64,000 nucleotides of DNA from Colletes latitarsis. Taxonomy: Eukaryota > Arthropoda > Insecta > Hymenoptera > Colletidae. Positions 25,133-36,480 of the stretch are shown here, in pieces. The position numbers were made by a program, and so were the translations under genes. Under the pieces are notes generated by a model. That model saw only the letters and a list, made by a program, of their open reading frames with translations, did no database searches and was not told where the DNA came from. The stretch covers positions 5,084,001-5,148,000 of the forward strand of contig NC_135143.1 in assembly GCF_051014445.1 (NCBI RefSeq), given 5' to 3'. Positions within the stretch are counted from its first letter, which is position 1. Each line of letters opens with the position of its first letter.

Positions 25133-26295
25133 ACCTCTGGGAAAAATTTTAATAGAGGATTCTAGAGGCCAAAATAAGACGAAAATCAAGAATACCAATT
25201 TGTTGATGGAGGCTTCGTTAAAAAGTTATTAACAATTAAATTCAAAAATTTCAAATCGTTTTGGAAAAATTATTTTCGCTTGCGGGGGTCAATTACAATC
25301 ATTTTTGGTGAATATACATACTTCCGAAATCCTACCCACTTTTGAGAAAAAATTCGAGTAAGTGCTGAAAGTTTTGGGTGAAAAAAAAGACTTTCGAATC
25401 GTCTTGGAAAAATTATTTTTAGTTGCAGGGGTCAATTGAAAGCATTTTTGGTCAACAGACATACCCCCGAAATCCGACTCAGTTTCGAGAAAAAAATTCC
25501 TTACCGAAAATATAATTTCTGGCCAGAAATGTCTGTCTGAATTTTCATGCGAATCTTTAAAAAGTCATAACTTCTGAACGGATTGGACGATTTTAATGTT
25601 TAAAAAAGCAAACTACGCATATTTTGATGGAGAATATGTACAAATCGCAAAAATATTCGAAAAGTTGGTCCTTGACACCGCAAAATGAGAAAAACTCCAT
25701 AAAAATGGTCAAATTTTCAAACAGCCATAAGTTCTATGATGGTGAATATATTTCAATGAAACTTTTTTCTGAAGTAGAGCTCATGGGTACCTACAAAAAA
25801 GTATTAGACAACTTTTCTGTAGGGTGGCAAACAAAATTACTAAAAATGAAAAAGGAATCTTTAAGAAAAATCGACAGGGGGGTCTGCCTTTTTCGACGAA
25901 AAAAAAGATTTTTAATTAATTCTGAAAAAATTATTTTCGGTTGTGGGGGTCAATTACAATCATTTTTGGTGAATAGACATACTCCCGAAATCCTACTCAC
26001 TTTCTAGAAAAAAATTCGAGAAGGTGTGAAATTTTTCGACGGAAGAAAGAAATTTCAAATCGTTTTGGAAAAATTATGTTCGGTTGCGGGGGTCAATTAC
26101 AATCATTTTTGGTGAATAGACATACCCCCGAAATCTTGCGCATTTTCGAGAAAAAAATTGAGTACGGTCGGAACTTTAAACGTTAATAACTCTTTAACGA
26201 AGCCTTTATCAACAAATTGGTATTCTTGATTTTCGTCTTATTTTGGCCTCTAGAATCCTCCATTAAAATTTTTCCCAGGGTGGCCGAACACCCTG
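25133..26295. mobile_element. CAGGGTG long-TIR element, copy 4 (left end truncated)
   Basis: Homology starts at ACCTCTGGGAAAAATTTTAA, so about 15 terminal bases of the left TIR are missing. The right terminus is complete (GGCCGAACACCCTG ending 26295, then TA). The core has several ~144-bp subrepeats and the CATAACTTCTGAACGGATT segment. The 127-codon frame at 25624-26007 lies entirely in repeat DNA and is not conserved as an open frame in other copies. Confidence 0.9.
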
Positions 26296-27510
26296 TATAT
26301 GAGGGTTTAATTTCATTCTACCGACTAGAAATATTGATCCGCAAATTCTTGTATAATAAATACATTGGTTCGAAACAAGAAGGTTTAATGCTATTTACCG
26401 CGTCCTAAATTCTACGTTTAAGGCCACCATCAAAGTGCACTTTAAGTTACCGAAGTATAATTTAATTTGTGTTTCGAAACCTTGAAAAAAATACTTTGTT
26501 AAACCCCTGAAAGTTCCCTGCAGCCGTTCGCAGCTCTATCGCATTAACATTTAATATAGAGACGTAGCCGATTGTTTTAGAAGAGTGCTTAACGATGTTA
26601 TAGGTAGTTTAAGCGAGGCAGTTTACAGCACCGTTTAATTCTATTCTAACCATTTTGTTTCCTTTGCTCAAAGCCAGTCCTAAATGTCCGTCTTGAGCAC
26701 CGTTATCCGCGCGTGCACATTTTACCAATATAAGTTTGAAACAAACACGATTGAAGTGGCCTGAAAAATTTATAGACCATTCGAAAACCGTTCATTAAGT
26801 GAACGTGCAGTTGGTCACGCAAATATTTAAACACAAGCATAGTTTTGACATCGTTCTGTGTATCCTAAGTATATAATGAGTAAAACAAGTTTTCGGTATA
26901 GTTTCTGGTTAAGAAAACTGCAGAAACATTCTATTTGTTGTATACGATTACTTAAATAATAGGAAGGAAACTCAGAAATAGTCGATTATAAGGTCACAAA
27001 AGTATTCGTACACAATGCAAATTAACCGTAGAGAGTAAAACTAATTTTCTTTAATCGTGGATAAATATTTTGTAAAGTATTTATTTTGTTATGCAACATT
27101 TTGCAAGCATATTGGCACGTTAGAATTTCTTTTTTAAAAATCATTAACTTCGTTATGCTGCCAATCTTCGGTAAAACGTCTTTAAAACTCTTTTTTAAAT
27201 TTATGGTCGTTTTGTGAATCGTTTGGTCAATTCCACACAATTTTAACCTTTCGAGTACTGTACCGGAGTCACCTTTGACTCGTTACTTTTCTCTCGATAC
27301 GCACACAGCACTAACAAAGTCTTGCTATTGCGACTGAGGTAATTATGTTCATGAATGCCTCCGCCTTGTGTTTACTATCTCTAACTATCCCTCGCTAATG
27401 TTCGCTGGCTTAGATCCACGACGTGAACATTATCGAAGGAAGTACTCTTCTCAAGAATGCAGAAACTATACCTAAACATAACATAATACATTTGTTTTAT
27501 TCATTATATA
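26296..27510. other. Intron DNA, nothing certain
   Basis: AT-rich. GGTCACAAAAGTATTCGTAC at about 26991 resembles a Tc1-type terminus, but no inverted partner or transposase was found. Confidence 0.35.
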
Positions 27511-28184
27511 CAGGGTGTTCGACCACACCTGAGAAAAATTTTAATGGGGGATTCTAGAAGCCAAAATAAGAAGAAAATCAAGAATACCAATTTGTTGATG
27601 GAGGCTTCGTTAAAAAGTTATTAACAATTAAATTCAAAAATTTCAAATCGTTCTGGAAAAATTATTTTCGGGTGTGGGGGTTAATTATAATCATTTTTGG
27701 TGAATAGACGTACCCCCAAAATCCTACGCATTTTCGAGAAAAAAATTCGAGTAGCTGCTGAAATTTTTAGGCGAAAAAAGAAATTCAAATAATTCTAAAA
27801 AAATTATTTTCGATTGCGTGGGTCAATTACAATCATTTTTGGTCATTACATATACCCCCGAAATCCTACGCACTTTCGAGAAAAAAATTCCTTACCGAAA
27901 ATCTAATTAGGTGCCTGAATTTTTCGACGAAAAAAAAAAATTTCAAATCATTTTGGAAAAATTATTTTCGGTTGCGGAGGTCAATTACAATCATTTTTGG
28001 TGAATAGACATACCCCCGAAAACTTGCGTATTTTCGAGAAAAAAATTCAGTACCGGCAGAACTTTAAACGTTAATAACTTTTTAACAAAGCCTCCATCAA
28101 CAAATTGGTATTCTTGATTTTCGTCTTATTTTGGCCTCTAGAATCCTCCATTAAAATTTTCCCCAGAGGTGGTCGAACACCCTG
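27511..28184. mobile_element. CAGGGTG long-TIR element, copy 5 (674 bp, complete)
   Basis: Left end CAGGGTGTTCGACCACACCT at 27511, right end GGTCGAACACCCTG at 28184, TA on both sides. Three ~144-bp subrepeats lie between TIRs of about 110 bp. It lacks the CATAACTTCTGAACGG segment, so it shows the minimal form of the family. Confidence 0.9.
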
Positions 28185-28460
28185 TATATTTAGTATACAT
28201 AGAATGATGTCAAAACTATACTGTTATCTGAATATTTTCGTGACCAATTGGTTTTTTAGAGTCCGGAACCATTATGCGAAACGTTTATAACGTTGCATGC
28301 TTGCAGGAGGTTTAAAGTGGAAGAGGAAACAATTTACATCCGTTTGTATTAGGTAGATAAAGCATATACCTAAAGTAACATGAATCGATAATCTTGAAGA
28401 AGATAAATCATTTACACAAACAAGAAAAACGATCGCATTATCGGTTAGTGAGCAAAAAAT

Positions 28461-28798
28461 AGGGTGTTCCATTGTTATTCATGGTACAACCGGGACATAA
28501 GCGATTCTACTTGAAAAAATAAGTCGAAAATGTGGATTTACTTTCGGGGAAATTGAATTTGAATGTTGTGTTAAACGTGTACAAAAAAATGTTACCAGAG
28601 AAAATAAATTTAAAATTATCATAATTCTCATTAATAGAAGTTTTCTGTTAACGATGACATTATGTTGTGTTATTTGTTGTATTTTGACAAAATTTTCGAG
28701 AAACATTGTTCTAAATATTCAAAGTCAATTTTCTCAAGAACAAACTCTTTTACAAAAGAAATTTGATATTATCGTACCATAATTACTGGGACACTCTG
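28461..28798. mobile_element. Degenerate MITE with AGGGTGT / ACACTCT termini
   Basis: The left end TAGGGTGTTCCATTGTTATT then CATGGTAC, and the right end (reverse complement ACAGAGTGTCCCAGTAATTA then TGGTACG), are imperfect inverted repeats. No coding capacity. It fits a decayed mariner-type MITE. Confidence 0.5.
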
Positions 28799-30038
28799 TA
28801 TGCATATTCAAATCTATGCTTCGTTAAGAAAAAGTTTAGGCAACTCGAGTGACGATAAAACAGTCTTCGATCTCTTGGAAAATTGATTTGATAAGTATTT
28901 TGCAAACTAGAATTTCGAAAAAAAAACAGGGAAAATATTGATCACAATGTAACATTTTATATCAGAAACATAGACTAGATTTAATGGTCTCTTGGAGACA
29001 ATTTTTGTTGCAGATTGAGATCACTCTTAAGAAAATAATACGATAATATCGACGGTTTCTCTTACAACGAGTAAAATATTATATTATTCGTGTAATTAGT
29101 AAAATAGGTTCTACGAGAAGTTTTAAAGCGTGTTAAAAAGAAGTGGGTTATAAAATGTAGTAAACAATTTCGTGGCGTGTTCAGTATCACTATAATTAAC
29201 CGCGATACGCTGATAATTATATTGCAATTTGTTCAAGCATTACTCAATGATTTGAAAGCAGGCTACAATAACATATTCATGTAACTATACTGCATGACAA
29301 AATAATAGCACGCTTCTAATTTAATTTAATTTTTGTCCATTTAACATTATAAGTTCGATTTTCTTTTGTATATGTATATTTTTCATTATTTCATTATCTT
29401 ATATTTTAATTAATTAAAATAATGTTCGATGCTTAATATTCTGTAACATCTTTACATTTAATAACTGCAATCATTATTTTTGGTAAGAACTGGAGGAAAG
29501 TAATTTAATAGTGTGAAAAAATTAAATATGTGCGTTAAAGAGAAATGAAAGTATTTGAAATGTTTAATTTTAAAAATGTTAAAGATTCTAAAAAAATAGA
29601 AGTAGCTATGCACATTATTAACAAGTGAGAAGTAAATTGTGTGTTATATTTTTGGATTTGTCAAGGAGAGTGTCTCTCAGTAGTGAAGATAAATACCGTT
29701 CACTTATCCAATCGAAAATGACTCGCAGTTATCCAAGCATTGCTGTATTGGCATCTATTTGTGTTTACATAAACATCATTTATGCTTGCATAATCTAACA
29801 AAGCTAAACTAAACGAAATCTATTTGTGTTAACATAAGCATATTCTACAAACACAAGATAACAATAGACCGCTTTCTTAACGAGTCCACAATCCCATTTA
29901 AAAATGATGTGCAAAATAAAAAAGATTTTATTCTTTTTGTTTCTCTTATTCTTCCATAAGGAATCATCTCCCACCCGTGTGTACGTGTTATGTGAGAACA
30001 CTCAGTATATGATAGTATCGGTTAAATTGGGTAGTATA
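28799..30038. other. Intron DNA, nothing recognised
   Basis: AT-rich. The only notable item is the 35-bp dispersed repeat at 29707-29741. Confidence 0.4.
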
Positions 30039-31079
30039 CAAGGTGTTCGGCCACCCCTGGGAAAAATTTTAATGTGGAATTCTAGAGGTCAAAATAAGAC
30101 GAAAATCAAGAATACCAATTTGTTGATTGAGGCTTCATTAAAAAGTTATTAACGTTTAAAGTTCCGCCCGTACAGAATTTTTTTCTCGAAAATGCGCAAG
30201 ACTTCGGAAGTATGTCTATTCACCAAAAATGATTGTAATTGACCCCCACAACCGAAAATAATTTTTCCAGAATTAATTAAAAGTTTTTTTTTTCGTCGAA
30301 AAATTTAAGCACCTACCTCCTGTCGATATTTCTTAAAAATTCCTTTTTCATTTTTAGTAATTTTATTCGACGCCCTACAGAAAAGTTGTGTAATACTTTT
30401 TTGTAGGTACCCATGAACTCTACTTCAGAAAAAAGTTTCATTGAAATATATTTACAATTGTAGGAGTTATGGTTGTTTGAAAATTGGACCATTTTTATGG
30501 GGTTTTTCTCATTTTGCGGGGTCAAGGACCAACTTTTCAAATATTTTTAGAATTTCTACATATTCTACACTAAAATACGCGTCGTTTGCTTTTTTAAACA
30601 TTAAAATCATCCAATCCGTTCAGAAGTTATGACGTTTTAAAGATTCGCATGAAAATTCGGGCAGACATTTCTGGCCAGAAATTATATTTTCGGTAAGGAA
30701 TTTTTTTTTCGAAAGTGCGTAAGATTTCGGGGTTATGTGTGATGACAAAAAATGATTGCAATTGACCCGCGCAATCGAAAATAATTTTTTTAGAATGATT
30801 TGAAAAATTTTTTTTTCGTCGAAAAGTTTCCCCACCTTCTCGAATTTTTTTCTAGAAAGTGGGTAGGATTTCGGGGGTATGTCTGTTCACCAAAAATGAT
30901 TGTAATTGACCCCCACAACCGAAAATAATTTTTCCAGAACGATTTGAAATTTTTGAATTTAATTGTTAATAACTTTTTAACAATTGTTCCATCAACAAAT
31001 TGGTATTCTTGATTTTTGTCTTATTTTGGCCTCTAGAATCCCCCATTTAAATTTTTCCCAGGGGTGGCCAAACACCCTA
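30039..31079. mobile_element. CAGGGTG long-TIR element, copy 6 (1,041 bp)
   Basis: Left end CAAGGTGTTCGGCCACCCCT at 30039, right end GGCCAAACACCCTA at 31079, TA flanks; one terminal base at each end has drifted. The core includes the CATAACTTCTGAACGG segment (reverse) and ~144-bp subrepeats. The frames at 30313-30540 and 30620-30835 recur in other copies as repeat sequence only. Confidence 0.9.
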
Positions 31080-31170
31080 TATAAATCTGTCCACCATATT
31101 TAACAAAGTGAATCTTTTTAATCAGGAATAATAAGTCAGATGAATTAAGTTAGCAGCCAGAGAATTTTTA

Positions 31171-31291
31171 TGCGTTCAAGTAGGACCATTAATAGGTTTT
31201 GATAAGCGTATTTTGCGTTCAAGTAGGACCATTAATAGGTTTTGATAAGCGTATTTTGCGTTCAAGTAGAACCATTAATAGGTTTTGATAA
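31171..31291. repeat. 43-bp tandem repeat, almost 3 copies
   Basis: Units starting TGCGTTCAAGTAGGACCATT at 31171, 31214 and 31257 are nearly identical (the third has one G-to-A change). They lie 80 bp downstream (minus-strand sense) of the donor of exon 31372-31585. Confidence 0.95.
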
Positions 31292-31371
31292 TCTTACGAA
31301 CGAAATTCAAATTTCTGGGAAGAATCTGAGATTGTTGAGCAGTTTTGTAGATGATTGTAAAAAAATCTTAC

Positions 31372-31585
31372 CTGACTGAACCTGAGGTAACCAAGAATGG
31401 CATAGGCGTTGGGCATGGACTCAGGGGCGAACTGCTCACAGAACTTCGAGTGCTGCTTAATACAGAGTGTGGACATTGCGGTGGACCATTATGTCCACCG
31501 CCGGATGCGTTTCCACCTTTACTCGAGAAACGTCCCTTCAGGCAGGGTATTTTGGACCAACCGCTAACATCCTTGCCTGACATTC
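31372..31585 (-). CDS. Internal exon, Ser/Pro/Gly-rich tail segment
   Basis: Acceptor TTCACAG precedes 31585, with a CTAAT branch-point-like motif about 20 bases upstream. Donor CAG|GTAAGA follows 31372. The 214 bp split as 2 + 70 codons + 2. The encoded segment begins MSGKDVSGWSKIPCLKGRF, continues with a Gly/Asn run, and ends in a Ser/Thr/Pro-rich stretch (SSTRSSVSSSPLSPCPTPMP). It looks intrinsically disordered and rich in possible phosphorylation sites. It joins in frame to the transmembrane exon (a Gly codon is completed across the junction) and to exon 17410-17544 (a Ser codon). The first full codon is ATG, so it could also act as the start in a transcript begun inside the long upstream intron. 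A shorter open frame overlapping its second half is treated as a shadow because it does not fit the splice phases. Confidence 0.75.
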
Positions 31586-32841
31586 CTGTGAACAAACACG
31601 TTGATTAGTCGTGACTATTACAGCCATTCAGCCATTAGCATTAGAATAAAATAACTTCATTGACGAAGTGCCTCCCCTTCCCCCTACCTAGTCATTCGCA
31701 AACTGTTCGTTATATGTAAAATTTCTGCTAATAAAGATAATAATTAAACGCTTTTTTATGGTAATTAACCTTTTAAACAAACAGAATACAATCAAATTAG
31801 TTTTATATACAACCTTAGCTTTTTACATTTGGAAATTTTTCCCTAATCACTAACACACAAGTATCATGCTACATCATATGTTCAATTTAGAAAGAGAACT
31901 ACCATTGTGGCTATCTCCATCTTTGATATTCTCGTACGTATATTTAGGCATATTTTCTATATATTTATTTGTTCTTCAGTACAACGTAACTGAGAAAATT
32001 TTAAAAAACATATACAATTTTAAAATTTTCTGCTTACATAATTTCATCTTATAATTATCAATAATCTTCTGATTACCCCTCAGATGGGACATCCGAGTGC
32101 AAAAGATTAAAATATTTATTATTTTAAGTTTATAATATCGATTATGAAAAAAAATATAAGATGTGCTATGTATATTCGGTGTTTGCGTGGCCCGTTAATG
32201 CTCTTCCGGTTCTGTTTCGGCTCTAGGGTAACTCGGACGTGATTAGATTCAAATTCAAATCTCGTTCACGGGCATTAGCGTTACCGAGACTTTGCAGACT
32301 GTCTGTATGGATCAATTGGGAAAGCACTTTAGCATTTGAAATGCGCTGAATCTACGTGAATTACAGGTCAATAATTTTCAGGTAATCAATAGTCCTAGAT
32401 TCCGTTATGATTTGGGCTTGAGAAATGATTTCCGTTTAATTCCGGTGCTAAGAGATAGACTCGTTGAAACAGAACACATATGTTTTAACAAGCAAATTAC
32501 CCTTACCATAATACCGCCCTGGTGTTTCTAACCTCTTCGAGGCGTATTTAAACGATTAAGGGTGATTTACACTCTGATAAGACTGATGACAAGAATATCA
32601 TTCATACAGTAACTTATGGCGTAAAGTAAGTTTATATGAAATTGTTGCACTTTGTTTTTAAGGAAAATGAACTTTATTCTTTTTATTATTGAAATAAATA
32701 ATGTATAATCATACTTTATTGTAAACATAGAAACTAGTAGGTATACTAATACTGAACCAAATAACAAAGTTATAATATTCTTATTTCGAAAACTAATCCA
32801 TTTTAATTCTCTCTCTAAAAATCTCTTTACGTATACATATA
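31586..32841. other. Intron DNA, nothing recognised
   Basis: Directly upstream of the exon 31372-31585 acceptor. AT-rich, no features seen beyond the acceptor's branch-point-like CTAAT. Confidence 0.4.
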
Positions 32842-34172
32842 CAGGGTGCTCGGCCACCCCTGGGAAAAATTTTAATGGGAGATTCGAGAGGCCAAAATAA
32901 AATGAAAATCAAAAATATCAATTTGTTGATTAAAGCTTTGTTAAGAAATTATTAAAAAATTAAACTAAAAAATTTCAAATCATTCTGAAAAAATTACTTT
33001 CGGTTGCGGGAGTCAATTACAATCATTTTTAGCGAATAGATATACACCCGAAATCCTACGAACATTCGAGAAAAAAATTCGAATACGTGTGAAATTTTTC
33101 GGCGGAAAAAAATATTCCAAATCTTTCTGGAAAAATTATTTTCGATTGCAGGAGTCAATTACAATCATTTTTGGTCAATAGACATACCCTCGACATTTTA
33201 GCCATTCTCGAGATAAAAATTCGCGTAGGTGGACAAACTTTTCGACAAAATTAAAAAATTCCCAATACCTCTGGAAAAATTGTTTTCGATTACAGGAGTC
33301 AATTACAATCATTTTTGGTCAATAGACATACCCTCGACATTTTAGCCATTCTCGAGATAAAAATTCGCGTAGGTGGACACACTTTTCGACAAAATTAAAA
33401 AATTCCCAATACCTCTGGAAAAATTGTTTTCGATTACAGGAGTCAATTACAATCATTTTTGGTCATTAGACATACCCTCGAAATTCTAACCATTTTCGAG
33501 AAAAAAATTCCTTACCGAAAATATAATTTCAGGCCAGAAATATCACTCCAAAATTTCACGCGTACCTTTAAAATGCCATAACTTCTGAACGGATTGAGGA
33601 ATTGTAATGTTTCAAGCGGCAAACAATACGTATTTTGGTAGAGAATATGTAGAAATTCAAACAATATTGAAAAAGTTGTTCCTTGACCCCGTAAAGTTAG
33701 AAAACCTCCATAAAAATAGTCCAATTTTCAAACAACCATAACTCCTACAATAGTGAATATACTTCAATGAAACTGTCTCCTGAAGTAGAGCTCATGGGTA
33801 CCTACAAAAAAGTATTAGACAACTTTTCTGTAGGGCATCAAACAAAATTAGTAAAAATGAAAAATAAATTTTTAAGAAAAATCGACAGGGGCTAGGTGTC
33901 TAAAGAAAAAGAAAAATTTCATATCGTTCTGGAAAAATTATTTTCGATTGTGGGGGTCAATTGCAATCATTTTTGTTGAGTACACATACCCCCGAAATCC
34001 TACGCACTTTTGAGAAAAAAATTCCTTACCGAATGTCTAATGTATGAGAGGAAATGTTTCTATAACTTTTTAACAAAGTCTCAATCAACAAATTAGTATT
34101 TTTAATTTTCGTCTTATTTTAGCCTCTAGAATCTCCCATTAAAATTTTTTCCAGGGGTGGCCGAACACCCTG
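32842..34172. mobile_element. CAGGGTG long-TIR element, copy 7 (1,331 bp)
   Basis: Left end CAGGGTGCTCGGCCACCCCT at 32842, right end GGCCGAACACCCTG at 34172, TA flanks. Here the subrepeat period is exactly 144 bp: GACATACCCTCG recurs at 33181, 33325 and 33469. The first two of these units are nearly identical, indicating recent local expansion. The CATAACTTCTGAACGG segment follows. Confidence 0.9.
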
Positions 34173-36100
34173 TATATGTATATCATATTTCAAATGTGCT
34201 GCCCTCACCAACTGCGTATTTTTTGTTTCATTTCAACAAAAATTTTATTGCACGCAATATTATAATATTCTTTAAGTTAACAATATAACAGGAAGTTTTA
34301 TACTCCTTCTTACGAACTTTGAGGAGAGGTTTCACACCTAGCCCCCAAAAAAATATAAAAACAAGTCCAAAATAAAAAAATACATGTCGAATATTTTTCG
34401 GTGTTCTAGGTATCACTTCTTGTAAGTTACAAAATTTTATCCTTATCAATTTGAGAATGTCGAACGACTTATGGGACGTCTTACTTATTACAATTATAGT
34501 TTTGCAGATTGTAAAGACGTCCTTAATCAATAAAAAAAAATAAACGATTAACGATCCGATGATGCAGCGTTCTCGTTTCTCGCGCGTCGAACGAACGTAA
34601 AACGAGGTATTATCGACAATATAAATCTGCATCAGTGGATTTTGTAAATGGCCGCCTAGGCACGTACTAGTCGCGCACTTTGTGCAATTTATACACCATT
34701 TATACATTATTCATTGAAAGTATCGCGCGGCGCTTGTTAATCTTGCGGCACCGTTCTTCATTGCGCGAAGTGCTTGCTAATAAAATCCCGCTGGTAAATT
34801 AAAATTTCTTTAACGTCGGAAGCGGAAGCTTGGAATACGACCGAGCGACCTTGACCATAGAAGATTTTGTCGTAACATACGAACCGCTGGGTCATCGTGG
34901 CGAACGATACCAAAAATAGTATGTGTTCCACTTTGCCCCGATAGCAAAAGTCACGGCGGCTCTCAAAATTGATCGAATATTTCCCTTTATTACACTTTTC
35001 ATTTAATCAAATTGGTAATCTCACAATAGTTATACTTATAATTGTATATTACAGTATTTTAAGTACCTATAACTTTGTTTATTCGATGTTTTAAGTAAAA
35101 CTTTATGTTTTAAACACGATATAAATTTGTTTATTAAACCGAAAGGCATAACGAAATATAGAATTGCATAAAAATACTGCACACGCAAAAATATAATATT
35201 TTTAGATTAAGTAAACTGTAGCGCCATCTCTTGAGACCTAAAGTAAAATGATAACATGGCGGCTGATTTGAAAATTGAAAATCGCGATAGCAATTCAAAA
35301 AAAGACAATTTTAGACGACGGTGACTGAGTAGGTGGCAATAAATGGGTAATTTATCCTATTTTCATAGATTATATTTGTAACTTAAATCAGTGACAATAA
35401 TTAGAGTGTCATGATTAAGGTAGTTTACCCTACTATACTTAATTTCAAAGCAAGTGTAAATTTAAATTTAATTGGTCAACGATTTGAAGGTGAAAATAAA
35501 ATTAAAAAAAAAACCCTAGAAAAAGTAGGAAAAGTCAGAAACTAAATGCGTGGGTTCCACACACAATTTGTTCGATTGTGAAAAAAATTTCAAACACAAA
35601 AAGTGAACGTTCGTGTGCATAATGTTTGTACGTTACTATTCTTCCCGCGAAACTCGAAGTATAAAAGTAGAACCGAGGGGAAAGGGGGGGGGGGGGGGAT
35701 TAATTCCATTGGAAATGGCGTGGCAAACATCTCGGCAGAAGTGGGTCAGGTTTGCTTTTAACGCATAAGTAGCTAAATGATGCATTGCTTTTTATTAAGA
35801 TCGGAAAAACTGTCTTTACCGAGTGTCAATTTTCCGGGCGATGATGTAACGTTCAATTACGTTTGTCCACCGTTCCATTTCGTTGTTAGTAACGTTCGGT
35901 TACATAAGGGATGGTGATTTAACATCCTTTATTCGATTTAATATTCCGCGGAACACATTCGTAACAGGAAACCTCACGTTTGGAAGAAAACATGAATTTC
36001 AGAATTTTATTTAATCTTCAGATTATAATATACTCTTTTGTCAAAGCCAAACAATACAATAGCCAACTAAAAAATATATAAGAAAATAGTAAATAGAAAC
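34173..36100. other. Intron DNA with a G15 tract
   Basis: No gene supported. The 159-codon minus-strand frame 34228-34707 has no recognisable domain. A run of 15 G lies at 35684-35698. Confidence 0.4.
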
Positions 36101-36480
36101 GAAATATATTTGAAAAAATAAATTACTAAATTCTGGTAGAAAAAGGCCAAAATATATTAAAAAGACCTGAAATATATTTGGGAAAATAAGTTATTAAATT
36201 TTGGATTATTTCTGTGAAATAATTCTATGCGGTAGAAAAAGGCTAAAATATATTTAAAAAACCTGAAATATATTTGAGAAAATAAGTTATTAAATTTTGT
36301 TAGAAATTCTAGTAAAATTAAATTGATTATCTGTGAAATAATCTTATACGGTAGAAAAAGACCAAAATACATATATTAAAAAGATCTGAAATATATTTGA
36401 GAAAATAAGTTGTTTTTTGGTAGAAATTCTAGAAAAATTAAATTGATTATCTGTGAAATAATCTTATGCGCTAGAAAGAA
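36101..36480. repeat. Degenerate ~120-bp tandem repeat, about 3 copies
   Basis: Units share CTGAAATATATTTGAGAAAA, AATTGATTATCTGTGAAATA and GGTAGAAAAAG. The CTGTGAAATA landmark recurs at 36212, 36331 and 36451, giving a 119-120 bp period. The first unit is shortened by deletions. Very AT-rich. Confidence 0.75.

Noticed and set aside
25624..26007. 127-codon frame containing MGTYKKVLDNFSVG, with relatives at 15.6, 21.4, 30.4 and 50.8 kb
   Set aside because: It recurs only because the non-autonomous repeat recurs. Other copies have stops or the opposite orientation, and no domain is recognisable.
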